Of a stretch of 64,000 bases of DNA, positions 20,350 through 28,843 are shown in pieces. The stretch is from positions 9,920,001 to 9,984,000 of the forward strand of contig NZ_CP049838.1 in assembly GCF_013085465.1 (NCBI RefSeq). Reading direction: 5' to 3'. Position numbers and translations under genes: made by a program. Position 1 is the stretch's first letter. Every line of letters begins with the position of its first letter. Source of the stretch: Streptomyces asoensis. Lineage in GTDB: Bacteria > Actinomycetota > Actinomycetes > Streptomycetales > Streptomycetaceae. The notes beneath the pieces are model-generated. The model did not search any database. It had not been told where the DNA came from and saw only the letters and a program-made list of their open reading frames with translations.

Positions 20350-20688
20350 ATGACACCGCGGCGGCACGGAGTCCGGTGGACACCGGCCCACTGCCTGCGC
20401 ACGCTCCTGCACTGCCTGACGGTCTTCGGGGCCCTCTACGTCGGCCCCCTCGCCCACCAGTACGCGACTCCCGCACCCGCGCAGCGCCTTCCCGCACGCG
20501 CGGCCGGGACACGCGCCGGGCCGCCGCCCGCCCACCCCGAACGCCTGCGCGCGGACATCCCGCTGTCCGAGGAGGAACGCCGGCACGCCCGGGAAGTGTG
20601 GCCGGCACGCTCCTCGGCGCGGGCGCGCCTCGCGGCCTGGCGCAGCCCCGGCGCCGGCAGGCGTCGAACGGACGGCCGGCGGGGATGA
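20350..20688 (+). CDS. Small hypothetical protein with possible N-terminal membrane segment
   Basis: A 112-residue ORF with a strong GAGGAGGG site at 20337-20344 in front of its ATG, which is the main support. Residues about 16-35 (LRTLLHCLTVFGALYVGPLA) are hydrophobic and could be a signal anchor; the rest is rich in Arg, Ala and Pro. No family is recognised. It lies 73 nt downstream of ahcY on the same strand. Confidence 0.45.
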   Translation: MTPRRHGVRWTPAHCLRTLLHCLTVFGALYVGPLAHQYATPAPAQRLPARAAGTRAGPPPAHPERLRADIPLSEEERRHAREVWPARSSARARLAAWRSPGAGRRRTDGRRG

Positions 20689-20773
20689 GCGACCGGGCAC
20701 CCGCCCCCTCACAGACCCCGCCCCCCGCGGGACCCCTGCTGCAAACAGCAACCCATGGGCACTTGGAGGATGA

Positions 20774-21688
20774 ATGTCCAAAGCCACTGTGGCCGAAGAC
20801 GTGTACGCGGCCATCGAGGAATCGGCTCGGCTGGCGGGAACGCCCTGCTCACGAGAGACGGTCTGGCCGGTCCTGAGCGCGTACGAGAAGGCTCTCCCGC
20901 AGGCCGGGATCGTGCTCAGCGTGTCGACCGTCGAGCACCCTCCCGCAGATCTCGACTACACCATCACGGTGCCTTCCGGGACCGTCGACCCCTACGCCGT
21001 CGCCGTGGCGAACGGCTTCGTCACGGACACCGACCACCCCGCCGGCACCCTGCTCGCGGACATCCAGGCCCGGGTCCCCGTCACCGAGCACCTCATCGAC
21101 TGCGGAGTCGTCAGCGGCTTCAGCAAGATCTACGCGCACTTCCCCTTCGACCTGCTGGGGCTGTCGCAGCTCGCGGACATCCCCTCCATGCCGCCGGCGC
21201 TGGCCGACAACACAGACCTCTTCGCCCGCCACCACCTCACCGACGTGGCGATGATCGGGATCGACTACCAGCGCAAGACGGTCAACCTCTACTTCGCCCA
21301 CCTTCCCGAGGAATTCCGCACCGCGCAGAACATCTTGGAACTGCACCGCGAGCTCGGCCTGCCGGAACCGAGCGGGAAGATGCTGGAGTTCGCCCAAAAG
21401 TCCTTCCGCGTCTACGTCACCCTCGGCTGGGACTCCTCCCGGATCGAGCGGATCTGCTACGCCCCTTCACCGGTGCGCGGCTGGGACCCCTCGCACCTGC
21501 CGGTCCCCGTCGAGCCGGAGGTCGAGAAGTTCGTGAACGGTTCCCGGCGCACGTACGCGGGCCCGCCCATCGTCATCGCGGCCGTCAAATGGACCGCCGA
21601 CGGGCAGTACCTGAACCTCGGGCCGTACTGCCGGCTCTCGCCCCTGATGCGCAAGCTGCTGCAGCAGCTCACCGGGCAGCCCGTGTGA
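20774..21688 (+). CDS. ABBA-fold aromatic prenyltransferase 2 (NphB/CloQ/Fnq family)
   Basis: A 304-residue paralogue of the enzyme at 6221: YAAIEESARLAGTPCSRETVWPVL at the N-terminus, IDCGVVSGFSKIYAHFP, IGIDYQRKTVNLYFAH and FRVYVTLGWDSSRIERIC towards the C-terminus. ATG 20774 has GGAGG 4 nt upstream. The enzyme should prenylate or geranylate an aromatic acceptor; its position between the SAM-cycle genes and an exporter does not reveal which. It is more divergent from copy 1 than a recent duplication would be. Confidence 0.9.
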   Translation: MSKATVAEDVYAAIEESARLAGTPCSRETVWPVLSAYEKALPQAGIVLSVSTVEHPPADLDYTITVPSGTVDPYAVAVANGFVTDTDHPAGTLLADIQARVPVTEHLIDCGVVSGFSKIYAHFPFDLLGLSQLADIPSMPPALADNTDLFARHHLTDVAMIGIDYQRKTVNLYFAHLPEEFRTAQNILELHRELGLPEPSGKMLEFAQKSFRVYVTLGWDSSRIERICYAPSPVRGWDPSHLPVPVEPEVEKFVNGSRRTYAGPPIVIAAVKWTADGQYLNLGPYCRLSPLMRKLLQQLTGQPV

Positions 21689-21762
21689 GCACCGCCCGCC
21701 GGTGAGTTCCCGCAGCCCGTCCCGCCCGCCGCACCGCCCCGGCGCCACCACCGCAGGAACCC

Positions 21763-21800
21763 CAAGCGCAAGTCAAGCGCAGGTCAAGCAGACGGCAAGC
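21763..21800 (+). promoter_or_regulatory. Four 11-bp-spaced CAAGC repeats, SARP-box-like
   Basis: CAAGC occurs at 21763, 21774, 21785 and 21796, exactly 11 bp apart, within related units (AAGTCAAGCGC, AGGTCAAGCAG). Streptomyces SARP activators bind heptamer direct repeats with 11-bp helical spacing. A possible -10 (TGACGAT, 21810-21816) follows. The gene starting at 21901 is the presumed target. No SARP gene is in this window. Confidence 0.55.
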
Positions 21801-21900
21801 GGGCATGCGTGACGATGGTGTTCCACGCCCCCACGATCGGCGGCGTTGCGGAAGTCCTTTTGTGTACGAGGCTCCTGTCGACATGACACTGGAGGGAACT

Positions 21901-22380
21901 GTGTCCGAAACCACTGAGATCGACGCGGGGTCGGCCGCCCTGACCGCGCTGGGGGGCGCACTCGCGCAGGCCGGGGCGGCGTCACTCACCGGGCAGCGCG
22001 AGCGGATGGCCGAGGGACTCCTGCGGGCCTCCCTGAAGCAGTGGGAGGACCCGCAGATCAGGCCGCGGCTGCTCGAGGGCCTGCTCGCCGCGCTGACCAG
22101 CGAGGCGGGCGCGGCCCAGATGCGCGACTTCATGTCCTCCCAGTCCTCCCAGATCTTCACCCAGCTGGGCAAGGCGCTCGGGGTGTCCCAGGCGATGGAC
22201 ATCAACCAGGTCGCGGAACTCCTCGAGGTGCCGGCGCTGAACATCAACGCGGCACAGGCACAGGTGTGGGGCCTGGTCGTCCTGCGCTACATCGTGGAAC
22301 TCGAGCCGGTCGCGTCGGCGACGGCGGACGACATCGTCGACGTCTTCGCCCCCACGATCCAGCGCTACCTGGTCGGCTAG
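21901..22380 (+). CDS. TetR-type ligand-binding domain protein without DNA-binding domain
   Basis: A 159-residue protein. REEM-like RERMAEGLLRASLKQWEDP, LLEGLLAALTSEAGAAQMRDFM and the closing VVLRYIVELEPVASATADDIVDVFAPTIQRYLVG match the C-terminal half of a common actinobacterial TetR subfamily. The helix-turn-helix half is absent: no in-frame upstream sequence encodes it. GTG 21901 is preferred (GGAGGGA 4-5 nt upstream); ATG 21883 is an alternative adding six residues. It could bind a cluster metabolite, titrate a full-length TetR partner, or be a leftover of one. Confidence 0.7.
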   Translation: MSETTEIDAGSAALTALGGALAQAGAASLTGQRERMAEGLLRASLKQWEDPQIRPRLLEGLLAALTSEAGAAQMRDFMSSQSSQIFTQLGKALGVSQAMDINQVAELLEVPALNINAAQAQVWGLVVLRYIVELEPVASATADDIVDVFAPTIQRYLVG

Positions 22381-22909
22381 GAGGCGGCGCCGGGCCCGGC
22401 GCCGCGGAGCCGGAAACGGCCCCCGGCGCCCCCGCCCGCCCCTCCTCGCCCCCGCGTTCACCGCCCGCCCGCCTGCCTGCCTGCCCGCCTGTCCGCCCGC
22501 CTGTCCGCGGCAGCCGCCCGGACGGCCCGGCCCGCAGCCCGGTGAACGCCCTTCCCCCTTACCCGCCCGACCCGCAACACCTCGGCCGTGCACCGCGGAT
22601 GCTCCCGGCGCGGCCTTTCGCAGCATGTCTCAGGCGCCGGGCCGGCGGGGTGGACCGCCGGCCCGGCCTTCCGGCCCCGGACCTGGTGCGCGCCGCCCGC
22701 GCAGAGCGGGAAGAGGGCCCGTGCCAGGGGCCTTCTGCGGCCGTCCCGGGCGGCGCACCGGCCACCGGATCGGCGCGGGGCCTCACATTCCGGGGCGCAG
22801 CGTCGTCGTAGTACAGACCCCTGCCGGCGCGCGCACCGGCACGGCGGTCGGCAACGTCCACCCGGCGGCCCCCCTTTCGGCCGCTGATCATTCGAGGAGA
22901 CGCAAGGCA
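22381..22909. other. 529-bp spacer upstream of the exporter
   Basis: GC-rich with a CCTGCCTGCCTGCCCGCCTG simple repeat around 22470-22505 and no gene. The only clear signal is the ECF41-type promoter at 22781-22807. Confidence 0.55.
22781..22807 (+). promoter_or_regulatory. ECF41-type promoter upstream of MFS exporter
   Basis: CCTCACA (22781-22787), exactly 16 nt, then CGTC (22804-22807). The known ECF41 consensus is TGTCACA-N16/17-CGTC. The -35 variant CTCACA and the flanking bases (CACATT, GTCGTAG) match the promoter of the CMD gene at 53352-53828 more closely than that at 44149. It lies 103 nt before the GTG of the exporter. Confidence 0.7.
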
Positions 22910-24439
22910 GTGACTACCGTGGGCAAAGAATCACAAGGCGGGGCCGGCAGCCCCGCCGGTGCCGACCCCCGGCGTTGGCTGGCGCTGACCGTACTGGCGG
23001 CCATGCAGTTCATGCTCGTCATGGACATCACCGTGGTGAACGTCGCCCTCCCCGACATCCAGAGCGACCTGGGCTTCTCCCACGGGGGACTCGCCTGGGT
23101 GGTCAATGCTTATGTGCTGGTGGCCGGCGGGTTCCTGCTGCTGGGCGGGCGGCTGGCCGACATGTTCGGCCGCCGGCGGATGTTCATGGTCGGCGTGCTG
23201 GTGTTCGGCGTGTCGTCGGCCGTCTGCGGCGCCGCCACCGAGTCCTGGATGCTGGTCGCCAGCCGCTTCGTCCAGGGCCTGGGCGAGGCGCTGGCCGGCC
23301 CGGCGGCGCTCGGCCTGATCCCCGTGCTGTTCTCCGACCGCAAGGAGCGGATGCGGGCCCTGGGCATCTGGGGCGGCCTGTCGGCGGTGGCCGGGTCGGT
23401 CGGCTCGGTCGTCGGCGGAGCCGTGACCGACCTGGTGAGCTGGCGGTGGATCTTCTTCATCAACGTCCCCATCGCGGTGGCCGCGCTGATCATGGTGGGC
23501 CGCGTGATGTCGGAGAAGGCGGTGGCCCGCGACGGCCGCCGGCTCGACGCGGTCGGAGCGGTCACCGCCACCACCGGCCTGGCCGCGGTGGTGTACGGCC
23601 TGCTGCAGGCCGCCGACCATCCGTGGGGCTCCGGGCGCGTGCTGCTGCCGCTGCTGGGCGGGATCGCCCTGCTGGTCTTCATGGTCGTGTGGGAGGCCCG
23701 TACCGAGGACCCGATGATCCCCCTGCGGTTCTTCGGCAACCGCACCCGGGTGACGACCAACGTCGTGACCGTGGCCATTTTCGCCGCGTTCTTCACCTAC
23801 ATGTTCCTGTTCACCCTGTACGTCCAGCAGGTGCACGACTATTCCCCGATGAAGACCGGGCTGGCCTACATCCCGCTGACCGTCACGGCGCTCGTCGGCG
23901 CGGGCGTGTCCACCGTGCTGATGCCCCGCGTCGGCGTGAAGGCGGTGATGGCCACCGCGTTCCTCGGCGGCGCCGTGGCCCTGTTCGTCGCCGCCGCCGG
24001 CTTCGCCCCCGACGCCTCCTTCGTCAGCGGGTTCATGCCCGGGCTGCTCCTGTTCGGCTTCTGCAACGGCCTCGCCTACCCGGCCCTGATCAACGGAGCG
24101 CTGCACGAGGTCACCGGCCAGGACTCCGGTCTGGCCTCCGGCGTCCAGACCGCCATGCAGCAGGTCGGAGCGGCGCTCGGCCTGGCCACCCTGGTCCCCT
24201 TCGCCTTCCGCTACGCCGGCGACCACATCGAGGACGGAACACTCCCGCAGGTCGCGCAGACCGACGGATACGCGCTGGCGTTCCGCATCGGCGCCGGCGT
24301 ACTGGCCGCCGGAGCGCTGTTCATCCTGGCGCTGCTGGAGAAGGTGGACGCCGAGATGCGCGACCCGATCGCCGAAGCCGCCGAAGCGGCCACCGGCCAG
24401 GCGGCGGCCGAGCCCACCGCCACCGGCGCCGCCAGGTGA
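22910..24439 (+). CDS. MFS drug-efflux transporter, DHA2 (EmrB/QacA) 14-TM family
   Basis: A 509-residue integral membrane protein that exports small hydrophobic compounds using the proton gradient. Motif D1-like LVMDITVVNVALPDIQ is in helix 1, motif A GGRLADMFGRRRMF in loop 2-3 and motif C in GGLSAVAGSVGSVVGGA; about 14 hydrophobic segments can be counted. The C-terminal tail is Ala/Glu/Thr-rich. GTG 22910 follows GAGGAG by 10 nt. It is probably the self-resistance or product exporter for the prenylated quinones or phenazines. Its ECF41-like promoter ties it to the sigma factors at 44723 and 52221. Confidence 0.92.
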   Translation: MTTVGKESQGGAGSPAGADPRRWLALTVLAAMQFMLVMDITVVNVALPDIQSDLGFSHGGLAWVVNAYVLVAGGFLLLGGRLADMFGRRRMFMVGVLVFGVSSAVCGAATESWMLVASRFVQGLGEALAGPAALGLIPVLFSDRKERMRALGIWGGLSAVAGSVGSVVGGAVTDLVSWRWIFFINVPIAVAALIMVGRVMSEKAVARDGRRLDAVGAVTATTGLAAVVYGLLQAADHPWGSGRVLLPLLGGIALLVFMVVWEARTEDPMIPLRFFGNRTRVTTNVVTVAIFAAFFTYMFLFTLYVQQVHDYSPMKTGLAYIPLTVTALVGAGVSTVLMPRVGVKAVMATAFLGGAVALFVAAAGFAPDASFVSGFMPGLLLFGFCNGLAYPALINGALHEVTGQDSGLASGVQTAMQQVGAALGLATLVPFAFRYAGDHIEDGTLPQVAQTDGYALAFRIGAGVLAAGALFILALLEKVDAEMRDPIAEAAEAATGQAAAEPTATGAAR

Positions 24440-24593
24440 GCCGCACGCGGGCCGGGGCACGGCGCCCCGCCCCCGCCCGGCCGCCGCAGCGGTGCGCATA
24501 GCACCCCACGCACAGCCGGAGCCGGACGCGGCGCACGCCAGGCGGCGTGCGCCGCGTCCGCGCTGCGCCCGCCCGCCGCGGCACCGCGGGGGA

Positions 24594-24646
24594 GTGACCC
24601 GCGTCACTTTCAGGGGCCCTTGGCGCGGGGCCGCCACCCGTGTCAC
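24594..24646 (+). promoter_or_regulatory. Palindromic operator-like element, copy 2
   Basis: AGTGACCCGCGTCACT is an inverted repeat of GTGAC around CCGC, followed 26 nt later by CACCCGTGTCAC and TATTCCC. It matches copy 1 at 1501-1554 in both blocks and in spacing, while the sequence between them has drifted. Confidence 0.55.
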
Positions 24647-24892
24647 TATTCCCGTACGTCAGCCCTGCCTGGAGACCGCTCCAAGCCGGCGGGCTGAGCA
24701 CCGTACCGGCCGGTCGCTGTAGGCGAGACCGAGTCCATGCCCGTACGGCACCGGATTTCCTCCCCTTTCCTCCCCGCATGCCGTGGTGCTCTCTGTGCCG
24801 CCGTCCCCGGGAGCGGGGGCGTGCCCTGATGCCCTGAGCGGCCGTGCGGGGGCCGGGCACGCCCTGGCCCTGCCGTGCGACCCCGCGGCCTT

Positions 24893-24991
24893 CCGCACCC
24901 GCACCCGCACCCGCACCCGCACCCGTATCCGGTCACCCGTATCCGGTCACCCGTATCCGGTCACCCGTATCCGGTCACCCGTATCCGGTCA
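24893..24991. repeat. CCGCAC repeats joined to five copies of a 14-bp unit
   Basis: A short CCGCAC run (24893-24922) merges into five perfect copies of CCCGTATCCGGTCA (24922, 24936, 24950, 24964, 24978). Probably replication slippage in non-coding DNA. A related CCGCAC run lies at 40023-40060. Confidence 0.9.
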
Positions 24992-25290
24992 CCCGTCCGG
25001 GCCACCCGCCTTCGGTGCCCCGGCACCGCGGGACCGCCCACCAGGTCCCCCCGGGCGCCGCCCCGCCCGCCACGCCCCCACCGCCCGGCGCCCGTGCAAC
25101 AGGCCTGCGCGGACACGGAGTTCACCGCGGCGGGCCCGCAACAGTGCCCTGGCCACGCAGCACACGTCCCCGACCGGCGCCTGCCCGGCAGCCACCCCGA
25201 CACGACCGACCGCGCGGCGCGCCTTCTGCGCGAACGCGCCGCACGCCGACCGCTCAGCAGGCGCCTCTTTGACCGAAAGGCAGTACGCCG

Positions 25291-26493
25291 ATGGCAGACC
25301 GAACCGCCGCATCGACCGTCAGCGGCCCACCACAGCGCAGGGAATCGCTCCCCTCGCTCACCGGCCTCAGGTTCCTGGCCGCCATGCTCGTGTTCCTCAC
25401 CCACGCCACGCTGCTCGCAGGCCCCCTGCGGCCGACCGCCCCGATCAGCTTCTTCAACGACCAGGACATCGCCAAGCCGCTGGCCGACTTCTTCCAGTTC
25501 GCCGGCCCCATCGGCGTGTCCTTCTTCTTCGTCCTCAGCGGCTTCGTCCTCACCTGGTCGGCGACCCAGGGGGACCCGGTCACGGGGTTCTGGCGGCGCA
25601 GGGTACTGAAGATCTACCCCAACCACATCGTCACCTGGGCGCTGGCGATGTGGCTGTTCGCCTCCTCCAGCCCGGTGCACGCCTGGCTGCCGAACCTCCT
25701 GCTGGTGCACAACTTCAGCAACCGGCCCGAGACCGTGTCCAGCGTCAACCTCCCGGCCTGGTCACTGTGTTCGGAAGTGCTCTTCTACGCCCTGTTCCCG
25801 CTGTTCATCATCCTGGTGCGGCGGATCGCGCAGCGCAGGCTGTGGCTGTGGGCCGCCGCGATGGTCGCCGGCGTGGCCGGCGTGACGCTGGTGACGCGGT
25901 TCATCCCCGGCGGTGTCCCGGTGCCGGGATACGGCCTGACGACCAACCAGCTGTGGTTCAGCTACGGGTTCCCGCCGCCGCGCCTGTTCGAGTTCGTGCT
26001 GGGGATGATCCTGGCGCGCATCGTCGCCGCGGACCTGTGGCCGCGGATCGGCCTGCTGCCCTCGGCGGCCCTCTTCGCCGGCGGATACTGGGTCGCGCTC
26101 GTCGTCCCGAGCCCCTACAACTTCAGCCTCGCCACGATCGTCCCGGTCGGCATGATCATCTGCGCCGCGGCCACATCGGACCTGCGGGGCAGGAACGGCT
26201 GGCTCAGCAGCCGGACCATGGTCTGGCTGGGAAGCGTCTCCTTCGCCTTCTACCTCGTCCAGGGACTGGTGATCTTCTACGGCCGGCCCGAGGTGTTCGG
26301 AGCGCGTACCTACGACACCCTGCCGGCCCTCGGCATGCTGAGCGTGCTGTTCGCGGCGAACCTGCTGGCCGCATGGCTGCTGTTCAGCCTGGTGGAACAG
26401 CCGGTGATGCGCCGCTGGAGCCGCAGCAGGAAGCGGCCCGCGCCGGTCGCACCCCGCAGCACCGAATCCGTGCCGGCCGGCGGATCCGTCTGA
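25291..26493 (+). CDS. Membrane acyltransferase, acyltransferase-3 family
   Basis: A 400-residue polytopic protein with about ten hydrophobic helices. The N-terminal LTGLRFLAAMLVFLTHA carries the family histidine, and FFVLSGFVLTW, RRVLKIYPNH and PAWSLCSEVLFYALFP are conserved family blocks. Such enzymes move acyl groups onto sugars or hydroxyls of secondary metabolites or the cell envelope. ATG 25291 has GAAAGG upstream. A role in tailoring or resistance is possible; no acyl acceptor is evident. It precedes the mevalonate operon by 270 bp of non-coding DNA. Confidence 0.85.
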   Translation: MADRTAASTVSGPPQRRESLPSLTGLRFLAAMLVFLTHATLLAGPLRPTAPISFFNDQDIAKPLADFFQFAGPIGVSFFFVLSGFVLTWSATQGDPVTGFWRRRVLKIYPNHIVTWALAMWLFASSSPVHAWLPNLLLVHNFSNRPETVSSVNLPAWSLCSEVLFYALFPLFIILVRRIAQRRLWLWAAAMVAGVAGVTLVTRFIPGGVPVPGYGLTTNQLWFSYGFPPPRLFEFVLGMILARIVAADLWPRIGLLPSAALFAGGYWVALVVPSPYNFSLATIVPVGMIICAAATSDLRGRNGWLSSRTMVWLGSVSFAFYLVQGLVIFYGRPEVFGARTYDTLPALGMLSVLFAANLLAAWLLFSLVEQPVMRRWSRSRKRPAPVAPRSTESVPAGGSV

Positions 26494-26763
26494 ACCGCGC
26501 CCGGCGTGCCGGCACACCTCGGGCACCGGCACGCCGCGGCGCCCGCGGGCACGACGCACGGCCGCTGCCGCTGCCGCCTCCCGCGCGGCGCCGGCCACCG
26601 CTGAACGCTCCCGCCGCGCCCCCCACCGCCGCACGAGGGGCCACGCCCTCCTGCTCCGCGGCGCGCGCAGCGACGCGGGACCCGGCGCGGACGGCCTGCG
26701 CCCGGCACTCCCGGACCTGACGTCGTGCTTCATTCCTTTCCAGAACTGGATACCGCGATCTCC

Positions 26764-27801
26764 ATGCAGAACCGACCAGGGGAGCTGAGCGCGTTGACCC
26801 TACCGACCTCAGCGGAGGGGGTGTCAGAAAACCACCGGGCTCGCTCGGTCGGCATCGGCCGCGCCCACGCCAAGGCCATTCTGCTGGGAGAGCACGCGGT
26901 CGTGTACGGGGCGCCGGCGCTCGCGCTGCCGGTACCGCAGCTGACGGTCACGGCGAGCGCCGGCTGGTCCTCCCACGCCGGCGACGATCCGGGCGATGTC
27001 TCCTTCACGATGACCGGCTCCCCGTCGCGGCCGATGATGACCCAGGCCTCCGACAGCCTGCGCCGGCTGACCACCGAGTTCAAGGCGGCCATGGACGTGG
27101 CCGGCAGCCCGCACCTCGACGTGATCATCGACGGCGCGATCCCGCACGGCCGGGGCCTGGGCTCCAGCGCGGCCTGCGCCCGCGCGGTCGTCTTCGCCCT
27201 CGCCGACCTCTTCGGCCGCGACCTGACCGAGGCCGCCGCCTACGACCTGGTGCAGACGGCCGAGAACGTGGCCCACGGCCGCTCCAGCGGCGTCGACGCG
27301 CGGGCCGTCGGCGCGCTGGCCCCGCTGCTGTTCCAGGCGGGCCGCAGCGAGGAACTCAGCATCGGCTGCGACGGCTTGTTCATCATCGCCGACAGCGGCG
27401 TCGTGGGCAGGACCAAGGACGCCGTCGAGCTGCTGCGCGAGGGATTCCAGCAGCACGCCGGAGCCCAGGAGCGTTTCGTGCGCCGCGCCTCGCGGCTGAC
27501 CGACGAGGCCAGACACGCCCTCGCCGGCGGCCGGCCGGAACGGCTGGGCGCACGGCTGACCGACTACCACGACCTGCTGCGCGCGGCCGGCCTCAGCACC
27601 AAGAGGATCGACGCCCTGGTCGAGGCCGCGCTCACCGCGGGCAGCCTCGGCGCCAAGATCACCGGAGGCGGCCTGGGCGGCTGCGTGATCGCCCTGACCC
27701 AGCCGGTACAGGCAAGAGAGGTCACCCGGCAGCTGCACGAAGCCGGCGCCGTACAGACCTGGGTCGTACCGCTGAGAGGGCTTGCCGACCATGCGCGCTG
27801 A
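26764..27801 (+). CDS. mvk: Mevalonate kinase
   Basis: First kinase of the lower mevalonate pathway, a 345-residue GHMP kinase with AKAILLGEHAVVYG at the N-terminus, the ATP loop PHGRGLGSSAACAR and the C-terminal KITGGGLGGC. ATG 26764 is chosen because the encoded N-terminus (MQNRPGELSALTLPTSAEG) resembles what I recall of the CL190 enzyme; TTG 26794 with GGGGAG upstream is an alternative. It opens the operon MVK-MDD-PMK-IDI2-HMGR-HMGS, all with overlapping or adjacent ends. Cluster-borne mevalonate genes in Streptomyces mark meroterpenoid pathways, since primary isoprenoids come from MEP. Confidence 0.96.
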   Translation: MQNRPGELSALTLPTSAEGVSENHRARSVGIGRAHAKAILLGEHAVVYGAPALALPVPQLTVTASAGWSSHAGDDPGDVSFTMTGSPSRPMMTQASDSLRRLTTEFKAAMDVAGSPHLDVIIDGAIPHGRGLGSSAACARAVVFALADLFGRDLTEAAAYDLVQTAENVAHGRSSGVDARAVGALAPLLFQAGRSEELSIGCDGLFIIADSGVVGRTKDAVELLREGFQQHAGAQERFVRRASRLTDEARHALAGGRPERLGARLTDYHDLLRAAGLSTKRIDALVEAALTAGSLGAKITGGGLGGCVIALTQPVQAREVTRQLHEAGAVQTWVVPLRGLADHAR

Positions 27802-28843
27802 ACACCGCACCACGACCGCCCCGCCGCCGCAGAGCGGCCCGGGAGACGCCACCGCCGTCGCGCATCCCAACATCGCCCTCGTCAAGTACTGGGGCAAACG
27901 CGACGAGCAGCTGGTCCTGCCACGGGTCGACAGCCTGTCGATGACCCTGGACATCTACCCCACGACCACCCGCGTCCGCCTCGCCCCCGACGCGGACCAC
28001 GACCACGTCACACTCGGCGGCGTACCCGCCGAAGGCGAGGCGCTGCGCCGCGTCGTCTCCTTCCTCGACCTGGTACGGGCCCGGGCCGGCCGGCCGCTGC
28101 GCGCCGTCGTGGACAGCCACAACACCGTCCCCACCGGGGCGGGCCTGGCGTCCTCCGCGAGCGGCTTCGCCGCCCTGGCCGTCGCCGCCGCCGCCGCGTA
28201 CGGCCTCGACCTGGACGCCACCGCGCACTCGCGCCTGGCCCGGCGCGGATCCGGCTCGGCATCCCGGTCGATCTTCGCAGGCTTCGCGCTGTGGCACGCC
28301 GGCCCACCCACCGCCACCCCGGCACAGGCCGACCTCGGCTCCTACGCGGAACCGGTGCCCGCCCCCGGCCTCGACCCCGCCCTGGTCATCGCCGTCGTCA
28401 ACGCGGGCCCCAAGGCCGTCTCCAGCCGTGAAGCCATGCGGCGCACCGTCGACACCTCCCCGCTGTACGAACCGTGGGCGCTCTCCAGCAGGGACGACCT
28501 GAGCGAGATGCGCGCGGCGCTGGCGCGGGCCGACCTCGACGCGGTGGGGGAGATCGCGGAACGCAACGCGCTCGGCATGCACGCGACGATGCTGGCCGCC
28601 CGCCCGGCGGTGCGCTACCTGGCACCGGCCACGCTCACCGTCCTCGACAGCGTGCTCCAGCTGCGCCGCGACGGCGTCAGCGCCTACGCGACCATGGACG
28701 CCGGGCCGAACGTCAAGGTGCTCTGCCACCGCGCGGACGCCGACCGGGTGGCCCACACGCTGCGCGGCGCCGCCCCGGGCGGCCCGGTCCTCGTCGCCGG
28801 GCCGGGCCGGGGCGCCCGCCTGCTGCCCGAGGACACACAATGA
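27791..28843 (+). CDS. mvaD: Diphosphomevalonate decarboxylase
   Basis: ATP-dependent decarboxylation of diphosphomevalonate to isopentenyl diphosphate. The 350-residue sequence shows AHPNIALVKYWGKRD, the GHMP loop PTGAGLASSASGFAALA, RRGSGSASRSIFAGFALW and TMDAGPNVKVLC, all diagnostic. ATG 27791 lies inside the end of mevalonate kinase (11-nt overlap), and its end overlaps the next start by ATGA, showing tight coupling. Confidence 0.97.
   Translation: MRAEHRTTTAPPPQSGPGDATAVAHPNIALVKYWGKRDEQLVLPRVDSLSMTLDIYPTTTRVRLAPDADHDHVTLGGVPAEGEALRRVVSFLDLVRARAGRPLRAVVDSHNTVPTGAGLASSASGFAALAVAAAAAYGLDLDATAHSRLARRGSGSASRSIFAGFALWHAGPPTATPAQADLGSYAEPVPAPGLDPALVIAVVNAGPKAVSSREAMRRTVDTSPLYEPWALSSRDDLSEMRAALARADLDAVGEIAERNALGMHATMLAARPAVRYLAPATLTVLDSVLQLRRDGVSAYATMDAGPNVKVLCHRADADRVAHTLRGAAPGGPVLVAGPGRGARLLPEDTQ

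Larger units (their letters stand above)
24440..25290. other. 850-bp non-coding region with operator copy 2 and simple repeats
   Basis: No gene is supported. It contains the second palindromic element (24594-24646), CCGCAC hexamer repeats (24893-24922) and a 14-bp tandem array (24922-24991). It forms a long leader before the acyltransferase, like the one before the polyketide synthase. Confidence 0.55.

Noticed and set aside
24922..24991. Regularly spaced 14-bp repeats considered as a possible CRISPR array
   Set aside because: Copies are directly contiguous with no spacers, too short, and no cas genes are present.
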